64,000 nucleotides of DNA from Phoronis australis (lineage: Eukaryota; Phoronida; Phoronidae), in the NCBI GenBank assembly GCA_002633005.1, contig NMRA01000771.1, positions 46,899-110,898 of the forward strand, given 5' to 3'. This document shows positions 15,440 to 26,600 of this stretch, piece after piece. The stretch's first letter is position 1. Each line of letters starts with the position of its first letter. A program made the translations under genes and the position numbers. Under the pieces are notes generated by a model. That model saw nothing but the letters and a program-made list of their open reading frames with translations. It was not told the origin of the DNA and did no database searches.

Positions 15440-18360
15440 CCACAGTTAACACTGTTGCCTCCCACATAACTCTAAGGAGTCTCCATAATCTTAACCACAA
15501 TTAAGAAGTTAATTAGTAACTCTTGTACACCATATATGAAATCCCCGCTTGGTTCGGTACTGATTTTAAACATGCTGAGAACAGCATCCACTTACAGCTC
15601 TTACAGATTCTTACAGCCAAAACTCTTCAACAGGTGGTACTAGCTTATCCCCAGTCAAACTGACCCAAGGTTTTGCTTCCTTGTTTATTGTAGTGTTTCC
15701 AGTAAAAGAACATCCACATCAATGTTTAGAAGGGGAGTGTGCTGCACTAAAGTTTCCACTAAAACAAACTACTGATTCCCAATACCAGCTTTCCTGTTAT
15801 TAAGGCACAAGAAAAACATAACACTGTTATACTATTTTTTAGAATTTTTGTCACATGGCTCCAGTGATGGATTATGCCAACATAGTGAAATAGAAGTCAA
15901 CCTCTACGCAGGCTTTGGAGTTTCAATCAAATCTTAACTCAGTGAGTTTTAACATTCATTTCCAATAATAAACTTGTTACCTCTCAGTGTTCCTACCAGG
16001 ATTAAAGTAAAGTGCAGAGGAAATGATGAAATACAGTCAAATGTACTGTTGAAGGTAAGTCCCAGAGGAGACCACTATGTTTTTTGATAATTATTTGTGA
16101 ATAACTAAAAGCATAGGAAACAATTTTTATAAAAATGCCAGCTTAGACTGAAGTTTGCCTTAGACTGAAGAATGTGTCTATAGTGATTCAATATTTTACA
16201 GGTTAAGACTTAAAAGCACTGTAGTCTTAATTAACATGATGATCAATCAAACATTAAACATGGTGCCTCAAACTTTGAGCTGGGTGATCAAATTCAAGCA
16301 TGACTATTACTTTGAGCGTAGAGGCCCACTACACTCAAAAAGCCTGATGAGGACAAATTGTTACTTACCCCAGAGTTCATAAACATAAAATGGCCTCTGT
16401 CTTAAATATGAATTACTGCTACAAAGTCAAAACCTTGCACAACAATTTATGAAAAATTCAATTGTAAATGAAAAAACTTCAGAAAGTAATTGCGTCAGAA
16501 CCATTATCCAAAAGTAAAAGTGCTATTGGGCAAAGATTTATTCAACAAGATGACTTGGAAACAAAGAATTTCAGTTTCTCTACAATTTGGCCAATGAGAT
16601 GAGAAATCAATTCTGTTGAATCACTACAAGCAATTGTTATGTAACAGAAAACAGAATAGAATGAGTTTCTAAGGCACTGCCCTTTTGGCCAATAATTTAA
16701 CATTAAAACACTGTACTGTTGTGATTCGCCGATTATTTCGAACCAATGTCCAACTACAGCCTCTATCCTGGCTGCGGCCGTGACCCATAACTATTTGGGT
16801 GACATCTAAATCCCATTTTCTACTATTGTGCATTGACATATATGTGGATAGCATACATTCCCACAAAATCTTGAACAAGAGTAGACTGATGGAAACTTTC
16901 TGCAATCACATTCAGTATCTCAGTCACAATTTGATGGTGAGGCTCATACTCAATATGTGCCTGACAACTACGTTCTTAGCAATGGCATACACAATACAAT
17001 TTTTCTCCATCAAAACACTTACACTTTAGAGAAACCTTCATTAAATCTCCATTTCTGCAATGGAATGAAGCACGATTCCTCAAAATGGGATGAGCACATC
17101 GCCGCCCTTAAACCGATCGCTTGCTCCACCGTGTACTGCCATACCCATGTTCAACGCACAAACCTGTGCTATTAGGGTTTTTTAGAAACGCAAAAACAGA
17201 ATTACTGTTTGCCGTATTGCTATTACTGCATCTTCCACACAAGGAACTTTTCATAATACTCATTCAAACTCATTTTTGAGACCATTACGGCTCACAGCTG
17301 ATGTAAAACAACACAATGACAGAGACCGGATCCACTGATGAAGTCACATTTTTAAGGTTGTTCTAATTTTTGCATTTCTTTCTTGATTAAAATTACACAA
17401 ATTGTAGAAGAAATATGTAAACTACGATACCAAAATTGTTGGTAACTGAATTCAAGCATTTATGACCATGGATGGTGAGAAGCCGAAAAGGGTTAAACAT
17501 TTGACAGCAACATTTTTAGAGATTGGTCATAAAACTCATTATTCAAAATAGATCAGTACATCAAAATGACAAAAAGTGTATTCAAAGAGAACAAGCGACC
17601 GAAATAACACCATACATACAGAACCATCACATTGCTAAGCATAAACGGTAAACCAGGAAGTTCAGATTTCTAAGTTCTGGACAGCCCAAACTCGAGACGG
17701 AAGTTGGAACTGAAAGTGCAGGAATGGAAACATAAAAAGGACATACCACAAAATAAATCGATTTTAAGGCACAATGGAGAGATAATAAGCACAACAAACT
17801 TACAGTTCAGCAAGCAAGCATAAGGTTTGGTGCTAACCGACAGGCATGGTCAAGCGCTACACACAAAATAGGAAACCGCCTTCGATCGAAGCAGGAAGTT
17901 ATTTCCTTGCGGGGGTCACAGGGTACAACAGCGGTGCTATTTTGTTTTTATATATTTATAAAAACACTCAAAAGTTAGATGTTCATTGATTTTATAATAA
18001 AATTAAATATAATATTTGGAAATATTTCGCTAATTACTTAAATTTGCATCAAACAGCAAGTTCTACACAAATTATTTATGTTGAGAGTATAATGCGAATT
18101 GTTGAGGTCTTTGATGTTTGGAGATTAAATACTTAATGCTACATATTTTTGGAGCGAGGATGCAAATGTGAACTGTAATTTTGTAAGTGTATTATTGAGG
18201 TCAGTGATAGACTAGTTATGGACTACAAATGTCTCGAAGTTTTGGTATTGAAGAGCTCGCACAGACAACCCCGTGCACAAGTTTCATGGACCTGGGTCGT
18301 GAAAATTGAATGTTTCCTGACCACGCTTGCTGTGCTGCTACTAGTAGTAGTAACTAGTAC
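15440..18360. other. Intergenic stretch, no recognised coding gene
   Basis: No protein family was recognised. Around 17804-17930 the minus strand has CpG-containing sequence, an inverted ETS-like pair (aggaagttatttcctt) and a strong donor (AACT|GTAAGT), discussed as a possible non-coding first exon. At 18343-18366 there is a near-palindrome built from agtagta/tactact triplets. Confidence 0.35.
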
Positions 18361-18368
18361 TACTACAG

Positions 18369-19183
18369 TATACTCGGGAACCCAATGGTCGTCCGCCTAA
18401 GCATAAAACCGACTTGCTGTTGTACTCACCGAATTATTCCACTTCAAAGTTATGATCTGAATAGGATTCGATTTAACTCTCACAGATATACCGCATTCAT
18501 CGATTCGGAAGTTTTCTTTAATTTGTGCCGAGTTATTTCAAATGTGCACTGCCTTCGGCAGCCATTTTATTGTGACACCTAAGGTCGTCATATGCTGCCC
18601 CCTTTTGTAAAAACTGAGAAACATGCAGAAAAAGGCCAACGAAGTAATGAAAATTGCAACAGCCTGTTTTTATTGACATAAACTTGATTTGAAGCTTTGA
18701 TGTTGAGCTCTGCACTGTGGTTTCCAATAAAAGCCAATTGGACAACTTTTCAATGCAGTTTAATGGTGAATGCGTGAGGCAAAAATGTTAAGAACCCAGC
18801 GTATCGCATTTGTCTGCGGATTTTTCCTTTGGCCTTCTAGATCCTACTAGTGCCTGGGACAAACAGCTACAATGCATAAACAAACCCTGGATCATGTTTT
18901 GTGTCCCGTCGGAAGAAAATTTAAATTCGAAAACATCTTCTGAAAACGCACAAAAAAGTGTATTAGTAAAATCTACTGATTTTTAAGTGGTTTTAAAAAA
19001 CAATCGGTAAACTCACCGATTTTTGTCTCATTACTTTGATACGTGTCTCTTCCGATAAGTTAGTACCTAACGTGCAGACGAGCACTCCAAATTGGAACGC
19101 TAAGTCCCGCGTGGTTGCGCTGCACGCGAAACAAGATGGCGGACGACCTTTGGAGCCTGACGACAATAGGTAACCGGACTATA
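18369..19183 (+). mobile_element. TIR DNA element (family G), short copy
   Basis: Begins tatactcgggaacccaatgg followed by tcgtccgcctaagc, and ends agatggcggacgacctttgg, then ggtaaccggactata. The ends are imperfect inverted repeats (tatactcgg against tatagtccg), and ggtcgtccgcc near the start is the exact reverse complement of ggcggacgacc near the end. This copy of about 815 bp lacks the roughly 500-bp AT-rich middle of the other two. It has no transposase and is non-autonomous. Confidence 0.75.
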
Positions 19184-20491
19184 TACTCGGGAACCCAATG
19201 GTCGTCCGCCTAAGCATAAAACCGGCTTGTTGTCGTACTCACCTAATTATTCCACTTCAAAGTTATGCTCTGTATAGAACTTGATTTGACTCTCACAAAT
19301 CCATAGTATTAGTTGATTCAAAAGTTTTCTTTTATTTATGCTGAGTTGTTTGATCTGTGTGCATTGCTTTTCGGCAGCCATTTTATAATGACTCCTATGG
19401 TCGTCATATGCTGCCGCCTTTTGAAAGAACAGAAAACCACACAGAAAAAGGCCAAGAAAATAGTGGAAAGTGATTTATAGCAATTCTACTTCAACCACAA
19501 ACTGTTTTACTAGTATGATATCGATTTTTAAATCGATTAAAATTGATTTAGAATTTCAGTTCTGGAAAGTAAATCGCAATTGTTTTATTCCAGATAGACC
19601 TTATTTATTTTCTATTTGTGTCCTCTTTACTTGACTTTGTGCTCTTGTTGTTCTTAACACCACTTATCTCTGCTGTCTTTCATTTTCTTTTCAGTTTTTA
19701 TTCATTCTCTGTTCACACCTTGTCAGCCAAAACAGAACTGTAACCCTTTGAGACTTTGTCGGTGCAAGTTGATCATTGAACCTCGATACAATTGTTCTAA
19801 TAAATTACCCAATATCGTATTGTTAGATTTTTCCTCAACTTTAACGGGCTTCTGCAATCATTATTTTTTATTATGTCATGCTGTGTTGTATGTAACAATG
19901 CAATATAGTGAAATAAAGTCAATGTTTTACTTTATTGGTGGCCATTCTCTATCAATTCAAGTATTTTAATTTTCTTCAAATAAATTCAAAATGATTAACC
20001 AAAAATTTCAACATAAATGTTGAGCTCAGTACTTTGTTTTGCAATAAAAAACAAGTGGACAATATTTTGATGACCAAGGCGTGGGCCGAAACTCTTAAGC
20101 ACCCAGCGCATTTCATTTGCCTGCTGCGTTTTTCCTTTGGCCTAACGGGTGTCGGTTAGTGCCTGGGACAAATAGATACATTGCATAAACAATCCCTGAG
20201 TTGTTTTTTGTTCCGTCTGAAGAAAATTTAATTTCGAAAATATCTTCTGAAAATGAACAAAAAAGTGCATTAGTAAAATCTACAAGTTTTTAAGTGGTCT
20301 CAAAAAAACAGTCAGTAAATGCATTAATTTTAGTCTCAGTTCTTCCATGTGCGTTTCTCCCGAGAGGTTAGTACCTAACACGCAGACGAGCACTCCAAAT
20401 TGGAACGCTAAGTCCCGCGTGGCTGCGCTGCACGCGAAAGAAGATGGCGGACGACCTTTGGAGCCTGACAACGATAGGTATCCGGACTATA
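19182..20491 (+). mobile_element. TIR DNA element (family G), long copy in tandem with the short copy
   Basis: Follows the first copy directly: the ggactata end of copy 1 overlaps the tatactcgg start of this copy, so the two share the TATA junction. It is about 1.31 kb and alignable by eye along its length to 57375-58742. It contains a short frame MSCCVVCNNAI near 19873-19905, too short to interpret. Confidence 0.75.
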
Positions 20492-20505
20492 CTGGCCCTA
20501 TACAG

Positions 20506-20610
20506 TAGGATCACAGACGTCCTCAGCTTATGATCGTCCACAATACGCTATATAATATATATATAGTGTATTGTGGACGATCAGAAGCTGAGGACGCCTG
20601 TGACTTACAG
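20506..20610. repeat. Near-perfect foldback hairpin
   Basis: The left arm includes tcacagacgtcctcagct and gatcgtccacaatac. The right arm returns gtattgtggacgatc and agctgaggacgcctgtga. The arms are about 45 bp with a few mismatches around an AT-only loop (tatataatatatata) near 20555. Confidence 0.9.
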
Positions 20611-20683
20611 TGACCACGATCGTCCTACCGGCACGTAGGACGGTGGAGCTCCTATAGGTGCTTCATACGCCGAGTTATGTCTT

Positions 20684-21088
20684 GCACTTACTAAAACACC
20701 AAAGTCACATTGTTATAAATACCTTTTGCTCACAAAGGGACACCTTAGGAGACCGTAGATGTATGTAATTCCTTCCAACTTGAACAAATACTCCCGTTAT
20801 CAAACTTTTTCTTCGAGCAGTCTCTCGTTCAGTTCCCAAAATCGGTAACTCACCATTTTTAACACTGCGCACGCCAGGTGGTATGACGTTATAGCCCATG
20901 GCGCGCGCAGTGTTAATGATGGTGAGTTACCGATATTGAGAATTGAACGAGGTACTGCTCACAGGAAAAGTTTTGTTCGAGTTGGAAGGAATTAAATGCA
21001 TTGACGGCCTCCTAAGGTGTCCCTTACCGTGTTTTCCTATGCGCAAAAGGTGTTTATAACAACGTAGCACTGATTTTTTAGTCAGTGT
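20684..21088. mobile_element. Foldback element with ~200-bp inverted arms
   Basis: The left arm (cttactaaaacaccaaagtc, then cattgttataaatacctttt) is mirrored on the right (aaaaggtgtttataacaacg, then gattttttagtcagtg). The inner arms share ggtaactcacca and tggtgagttacc around a GC-rich centre near 20890 that holds gcgcacgcc and ggcgcgcgc. Related sequence occurs at 52440-53260. It is non-coding. Confidence 0.85.
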
Positions 21089-21099
21089 GAGGCAGGTGT

Positions 21100-22660
21100 A
21101 GCCCCGCGGTTGGCTGGTTAGGGGCTACAATACTTCCCGTCGCTTTCTGTACTAATTTCGTCCCGTGTATTTTAAACGGGTGGTAGGTGAAATCCGCTCT
21201 ATGATTAAGAATATTCACCTCATCAAAAATACAGTCTACACTTAAAACTGTCACTTAAAAAAGCCCTTACTTTCTTCAGTGATCCTTTCGCTTTCTGCTT
21301 CTACACATATCTTCAATGAAGCATAGCTACGAGAATTAAGATAACATTGGCGAAGAATTCCAACTTCACTTTTTTGGTCACCTTTAACTTTTTTATCGTG
21401 TGCACAATAACCACAAAATATTTCAACTGAGTCAATAGGCAATGACCATCATCTCTGCTGAGTAGAGACGATGGAGCTTCTATAGTAGCCAGTGACCACC
21501 GTCTCTAAGTGGCTCAGTAGAGACAGTGGAGCTCCTATAGGCCCTTCATATGCCAGAAGCTTTTCAGCGAATTATGCCTTGCAGTGACAGATTTACTTGT
21601 CAAACAACTTTTGATTCTTTACTCTTGCAATTTACTTGTTAATTTTTTAAAATCATCCATTGACAGCCAGGTTTTCTCACAGGTTTAAAGGTCATTAAAA
21701 GGGCACAACTTTTTTTGGTCTGGTGACCTGTATTTAGAATAAAAAATGAAAGGAAAATAATTACAGTTTTGACAATATATTTATGTCTAATTTATTATTC
21801 ACAGGTAACTGTTTCCGCTCATTATTAAGTAGTATAGTTTATTTTATCAACCAAACAGTAAAACTGATTGAGCAGATCCATTTATGCCCGCAGCATCCAT
21901 GCAATCTAGAATAGGTGTCTAATGAGTCGGAAACTAAATTCTCAAATCACAGGTAATCCTTACATGCGCCATTTTCAAATTCCCAATTTTAGGGTTGGCC
22001 AACTCCGATAAACTCCAAAGCATTTAGTCACTGATGGTTTCCATGTTCTTGTTGGTAAAGGAAATAGAATCTTGTCAGGGTAAGGAAAATTATGAGATTG
22101 ATTTTAGGAGAGTAGAAGACCTATTTCAGTTTTCGTACTTAGCCAGCTGAATAGGGTAAAATACAGTTTTAAATTTTAAGATAAAATCTTAACAAGCACT
22201 CAACTTTGACCTAGATTATCCTGATAATAGACCATTCAAAGAACTTTGAAGTGCTAGAGAAAAACCACTACAAAGTTAATGAACAGCAAGTAGATTTGGC
22301 GGCCATCTTGAAAAATGGCGGACAGTGTCACCACAGCCATGCAAAACCATTTCCAATGGATTTGTTGACCCACAAAACATAGGTAAACCTTTTTAAATTT
22401 TTACTCTATCACATTCCACTCTTGAGTTATAGAGAGCATCAGAAAATCTGGCGGCCATTTTGTCCGCCATCTTGAAAAACCAACTTCCGCCACTCTGACT
22501 TTTTTCCCACCCCGGGGTGTGAAAGGATACAATTCATGCAATAAAACCTATTGCAATTTTTTCGGGGTTATCCGTAGAATGACTGGACTAAATGTCTGAA
22601 CTCTAAAAAGTTGGTCATGTCATGAACAAGACCCGTTTACTAACATTCTATTTTTTTTGA
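21100..22660. other. Intergenic stretch without recognised gene
   Basis: The segment near 21460-21600 (ggagctcctatagg, then gaattatgccttgca) repeats the flank of the preceding foldback in direct orientation, so it probably belongs to the same element family. 22295-22480 repeats the motif ggcggccat/atggcggac. There is no gene. Confidence 0.4.
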
Positions 22661-22664
22661 GGAG

Positions 22665-22900
22665 GCAGTGTGGCCTGGTTGATAAATGCCCGCTTTCTTT
22701 ACTCGAGGTCTTGGGTTCAAGTTCCATCAGGTCACACTGCTAAACCCTTGAGCCAGGTATCTAGCTCCTCAGCTCGGTTTTAACGATATATTAATAAAGC
22801 ATAAAGTATTTCCAGGTGATCAGTGCAATGGGCCCACATGCGAGGCCTGCGCATGTCTGGTACAACGTGTATCAGACCGCCTGCAATTATATAATTAAAA
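22665..22900 (+). mobile_element. tRNA-derived SINE
   Basis: 22665-22740 is 76 nt bounded by a perfect acceptor-like pair, gcagtgtg and cacactgc. It has an A-box-like tggcctggttgataaatgcc and a good B box, ggttcaagttcc. The D and anticodon arms do not fold as in a functional tRNA. The AT-rich tail continues to about 22900, with (a)ttaataaagcataaag. It is interpreted as a SINE head with a pol III internal promoter. Confidence 0.6.
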
Positions 22901-23479
22901 ACATTCTATTTTCCATGAACTTGCACTTTAGGGAACATTTACCAACTATGTAACTTACATCACTGGGAAACTTATTTGCTATGACATCAGCTTCTTGCAG
23001 TCACCTGTTATCCACCTGATGATGGAGGTGCTTGGCAGCAGCACATTATAGTGTGCCGTGTACTAAGAAGTATACCAGAAGATGTTCTGTAGTACTTTGC
23101 TTCACCTTAAGTTACATAGTTAATATTAAATAGTTTAAGAGTGTAAGGAACTTTGAGGTCATAGATGTCTTCAAATGCTTCCAGCTCAAGTAAATACTCG
23201 GGTAATCAAGATGGGAATTTTTGGTCATGGAAAGTGTATTTTCTGGCCTCGTGAACACTTGATTTTTAAGAACTGATGTTTTTCAGACAAGAATGGCACC
23301 GATCTTTGTTTCCAAAGTAGAAGCATCAAGGGCCTTGTCTGATGGTGTAATCAGAGTACGTTAAAATAAGTCAAAGAGGGTTATTGCAGTTGTACCCAGC
23401 CGTCATTTGAATTTTGTATCATGCTTCGAATTTTGCTTGCTTACATTTCAGCATAGGGTCACTTTCTGTACCATTTGAC

Positions 23480-23678
23480 ATGCAGCAGCTCTACTCCAAC
23501 CACATCTGGACAGGGTCCTGTCCAATACTAGGAAGATTGCACTTTGTTAAAGACACTGCGGGAATCATTCAGCTGTCATTCATAGTGTGGTATTGGATTT
23601 ATGGTAGCAGCGTCACTCTATTTCTCATTGTAATCCCTCGCTACAAAGAAGGCATTGTACCATTGGTGGGTCTCGTAG
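23480..23678 (+). CDS. DHHC enzyme exon 1 (TM1 and start of TM2)
   Basis: The acceptor cttacatttcag ends at 23451. The first ATG in the exon is 23480 ([12 protein letters not shown]). It encodes [15 protein letters not shown], a hydrophobic stretch to LIVIP, then [13 protein letters not shown]. The donor GTAG|GTGAGG leaves phase 1. HFVKD matches the HFVVD start of ZDHHC21. An upstream candidate 5' exon at about 23292-23371 ends AGA|GTACGT but would not continue the frame, so if used it is untranslated. Confidence 0.85.
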
Positions 23679-26600
23679 GTGAGGGTTTGGTTTATTTTTA
23701 TAATCAATAATCCATGACACAAAGTGTGCTGGTATAGTAACGATTACCAATAAATGCCAATTCGACCTTAATTCGAACTAAAATGATGGTCAGAATTGTC
23801 ATTTTTGCTCCAAATTATAGAAACTTTTACCAAATGGTGTTTATGATGTCTGCATGCTACAAACTGAGCTAACATCTGACTTAATTTTTCTTGATGTCTA
23901 TTCTTGTTGAGAAATCTGACCAAATAAATTTCACTTGTCTGCCATGTTGCTCAATGGGTGAAGAATTTTCGCACATCCCACAATGTGGTTAAAGCTGCTA
24001 TACATGCACCTCTTACTCACTATTATAAATTAAATTTGCTAACTTGTTCGTTACTCAGAAGTGGAGTGATTTCTGGGTGTGGTAAGAACTATGTGCTTGT
24101 TTGGACAACAGGTAAATTTGACCTATCCATTTTATTTGCCGAGCACGGTCTTCCATCATTAATGAACTGTCATTTTATCGTGAACTCTAAACAACTTCTC
24201 TTCTGAGTAAAAAACCAGTTAAGACCAGTTTTACAACAGTTGTAAGTTGGTTGCTCATTGATCAATTTAGATTATGTTAATGTGCGGTAGAATTTACAAA
24301 TTGCTAGTAAGTCTTAACCATGACTGACTTTAATTACAAAACTTGTTTTTGAGGACATGTTTTCACCTTCATAGTACTTGCCCTCTGTTTTCAAGTTTTT
24401 ACGTGCGAAATATGCATTTTGTGGATAATTGTTGTATGGGATAGACTGGTTGAAGTGATTTTCTCTGATTAGAGCTATAAAATAACAAAACCCAATTTCT
24501 TTACTTTATTAAAAATAACAAATTCTCACCATTGCCAGACCTTCATCATGGAAATATGTTTGAAATATTTAGCTATTTTACACTTGGGTTTTGTCTCAGT
24601 GACGGGGTATTTTGTTACTACAGTGGAACTAGTTGGTTCGATTCCATGGTTCTGCTAATTTCTGTAAAACTATTTTCCTCGTCGAGATATGTCTCTTACT
24701 GAATGTATTTTAGTCTGTACAAGATTAGTTATTGTTTGCAGCCTTCTGTACGTCATCAATCATGACTATCACATCGTTATTCAAGGCGGCTACAACCAAC
24801 CCTGGCAGGGTTCCCTTGGTAGATGAAGAGAATCTCAAACCAGGTAACATGGTGTAATTGTTTGTTGACTCTTACTGCCATGCAATTTACCAAGAAAATG
24901 ACAAATAACTTGTGAACAGAAAATTTGAGAAAAACAACAGAATTTGTCAGCTTATTGTCTAACCAGTGATTTATCTTCAGTCATCTTCAATTCTGATCAA
25001 TAAATCTTCAGCAGTGGATACGATATGACTGTCGAGTGAATTTTTCATATTTCTCATTGAAAGTTTCGTTCAAGAAATTTCACTTTGTTTCTACCGTAAC
25101 GGTGTCTTTGGTATAATTGTTACCAAACAATTGATAAAGTTTTGAGCTTCATAGTTATGTTGTAAGCCTCTAAAAATTAGAAGAGTGATACCAGTAACAT
25201 TTTTGGTTTTTATTTGAATAATTTCGTCATGCTTACTAGTTCATAATTTTTGCTTTAACTTTGACAAATTTTTACAAAGTCAGCAGCAATTTACTCCTTT
25301 TTCACAAACTCCTACTAATGTCGTATGAAAGTAATCCACAAACCATTTCACTTCATGCGTGTCATTGTTCACATTAATTTTCTTACAAATGTCTGAAGTC
25401 TGCATTTTGCACTCTTAACCTAGGTTACAAAACAAAAATCGAATTAGGGTGATAACATGCTATTTCCATTATCAACAAGAACATCGAAACCATCGGCACC
25501 TCAGTAAAACATTTCACATGTTACTGGGGTTGGAGAACCCTAAAATTGTGGGACTGCCTGTAACTTGAGGTGACAGCTCTTTTGCTTATTATTCAAGATG
25601 AGATGATTGTTTAAATTTAATCCTTTAAGCGCTTCGGTAAGGAATTCATCATTTACTGCTCAACGGGTAAAATACAGCTTTTAATTGTAAGGGTTGTTCC
25701 AGCAAAATCCGTATGGGAGGGGTGGAATGGCAGTTGTATTAAATATTTATGGATGGTTGTCTTCTGAAGGAAGTAACATATTATAAGTTGTTCGGGTTTT
25801 TCATTGGTAAATGTTGACAGATGAGTATTTTCAGCCAAACATTGACCTCAATAACCTCTAAAAAACTTCAAAACTCACCAAAAATGTGCTTGCTTTGGTT
25901 GATACCCAAAAACTCCAAAACAAGCCCATGTTGCAAGTGTATGCGCAACATGTACGGTGAGTAAAAATGAAAATGCCTCCCTCTCTCCCATACGTTTTTT
26001 ACTGCAACAACCCTAAGTTTAATGTACTTGCAGACTTGTATTCTCGAATTGTGGTAGAGCTCTTGAATCTATAATCTAGTTTGTGATATACTGCCATGTA
26101 ATAAAATTATAGTCAAGATGTACTATGACTCCTGGAGTAGTCGTATAAAGCACATTTTATTTCCAAATTTCCAGGCTTAATTCATGTCTTCACAACATGT
26201 GTTACAAAATTTAATGTTATAAATTCTTGTAACTGATGTCTTGTACAATGTTTAGATCAGTTTGACTGGAGTCAGTGCAAAGTGTGCTTACGACGGCGCC
26301 CTCTACGTTCCCACCACTGTCGACGATGTAAACAGTGTGTTCTGAAAATGGACCATCATTGTCCGTGGTAGGTGTAAGCACATTCTGTGGTGTCCTGTCT
26401 TTAATTATGCGCCCACATATTTATATGTGGACGCATTATGCCGTCATCTCCGTCCGGCGTCCGCTGCTCTATCTGCAAAACGCCTTGACGTATGTTCATG
26501 AAATTTTGTACATGTGTTCCTTCCGTAGATGGGACGGCATGAGCAAGGCTTGGAATTTTCCACTTAAACGTGGATTTCTGTTTTTTTCAAATGTTCTGTC

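Noticed and set aside
22665-22740. Functional tRNA gene
   Set aside because: The acceptor pair and B box are good, but the D and anticodon arms do not fold, and the sequence continues into an AT-rich tail like a SINE.
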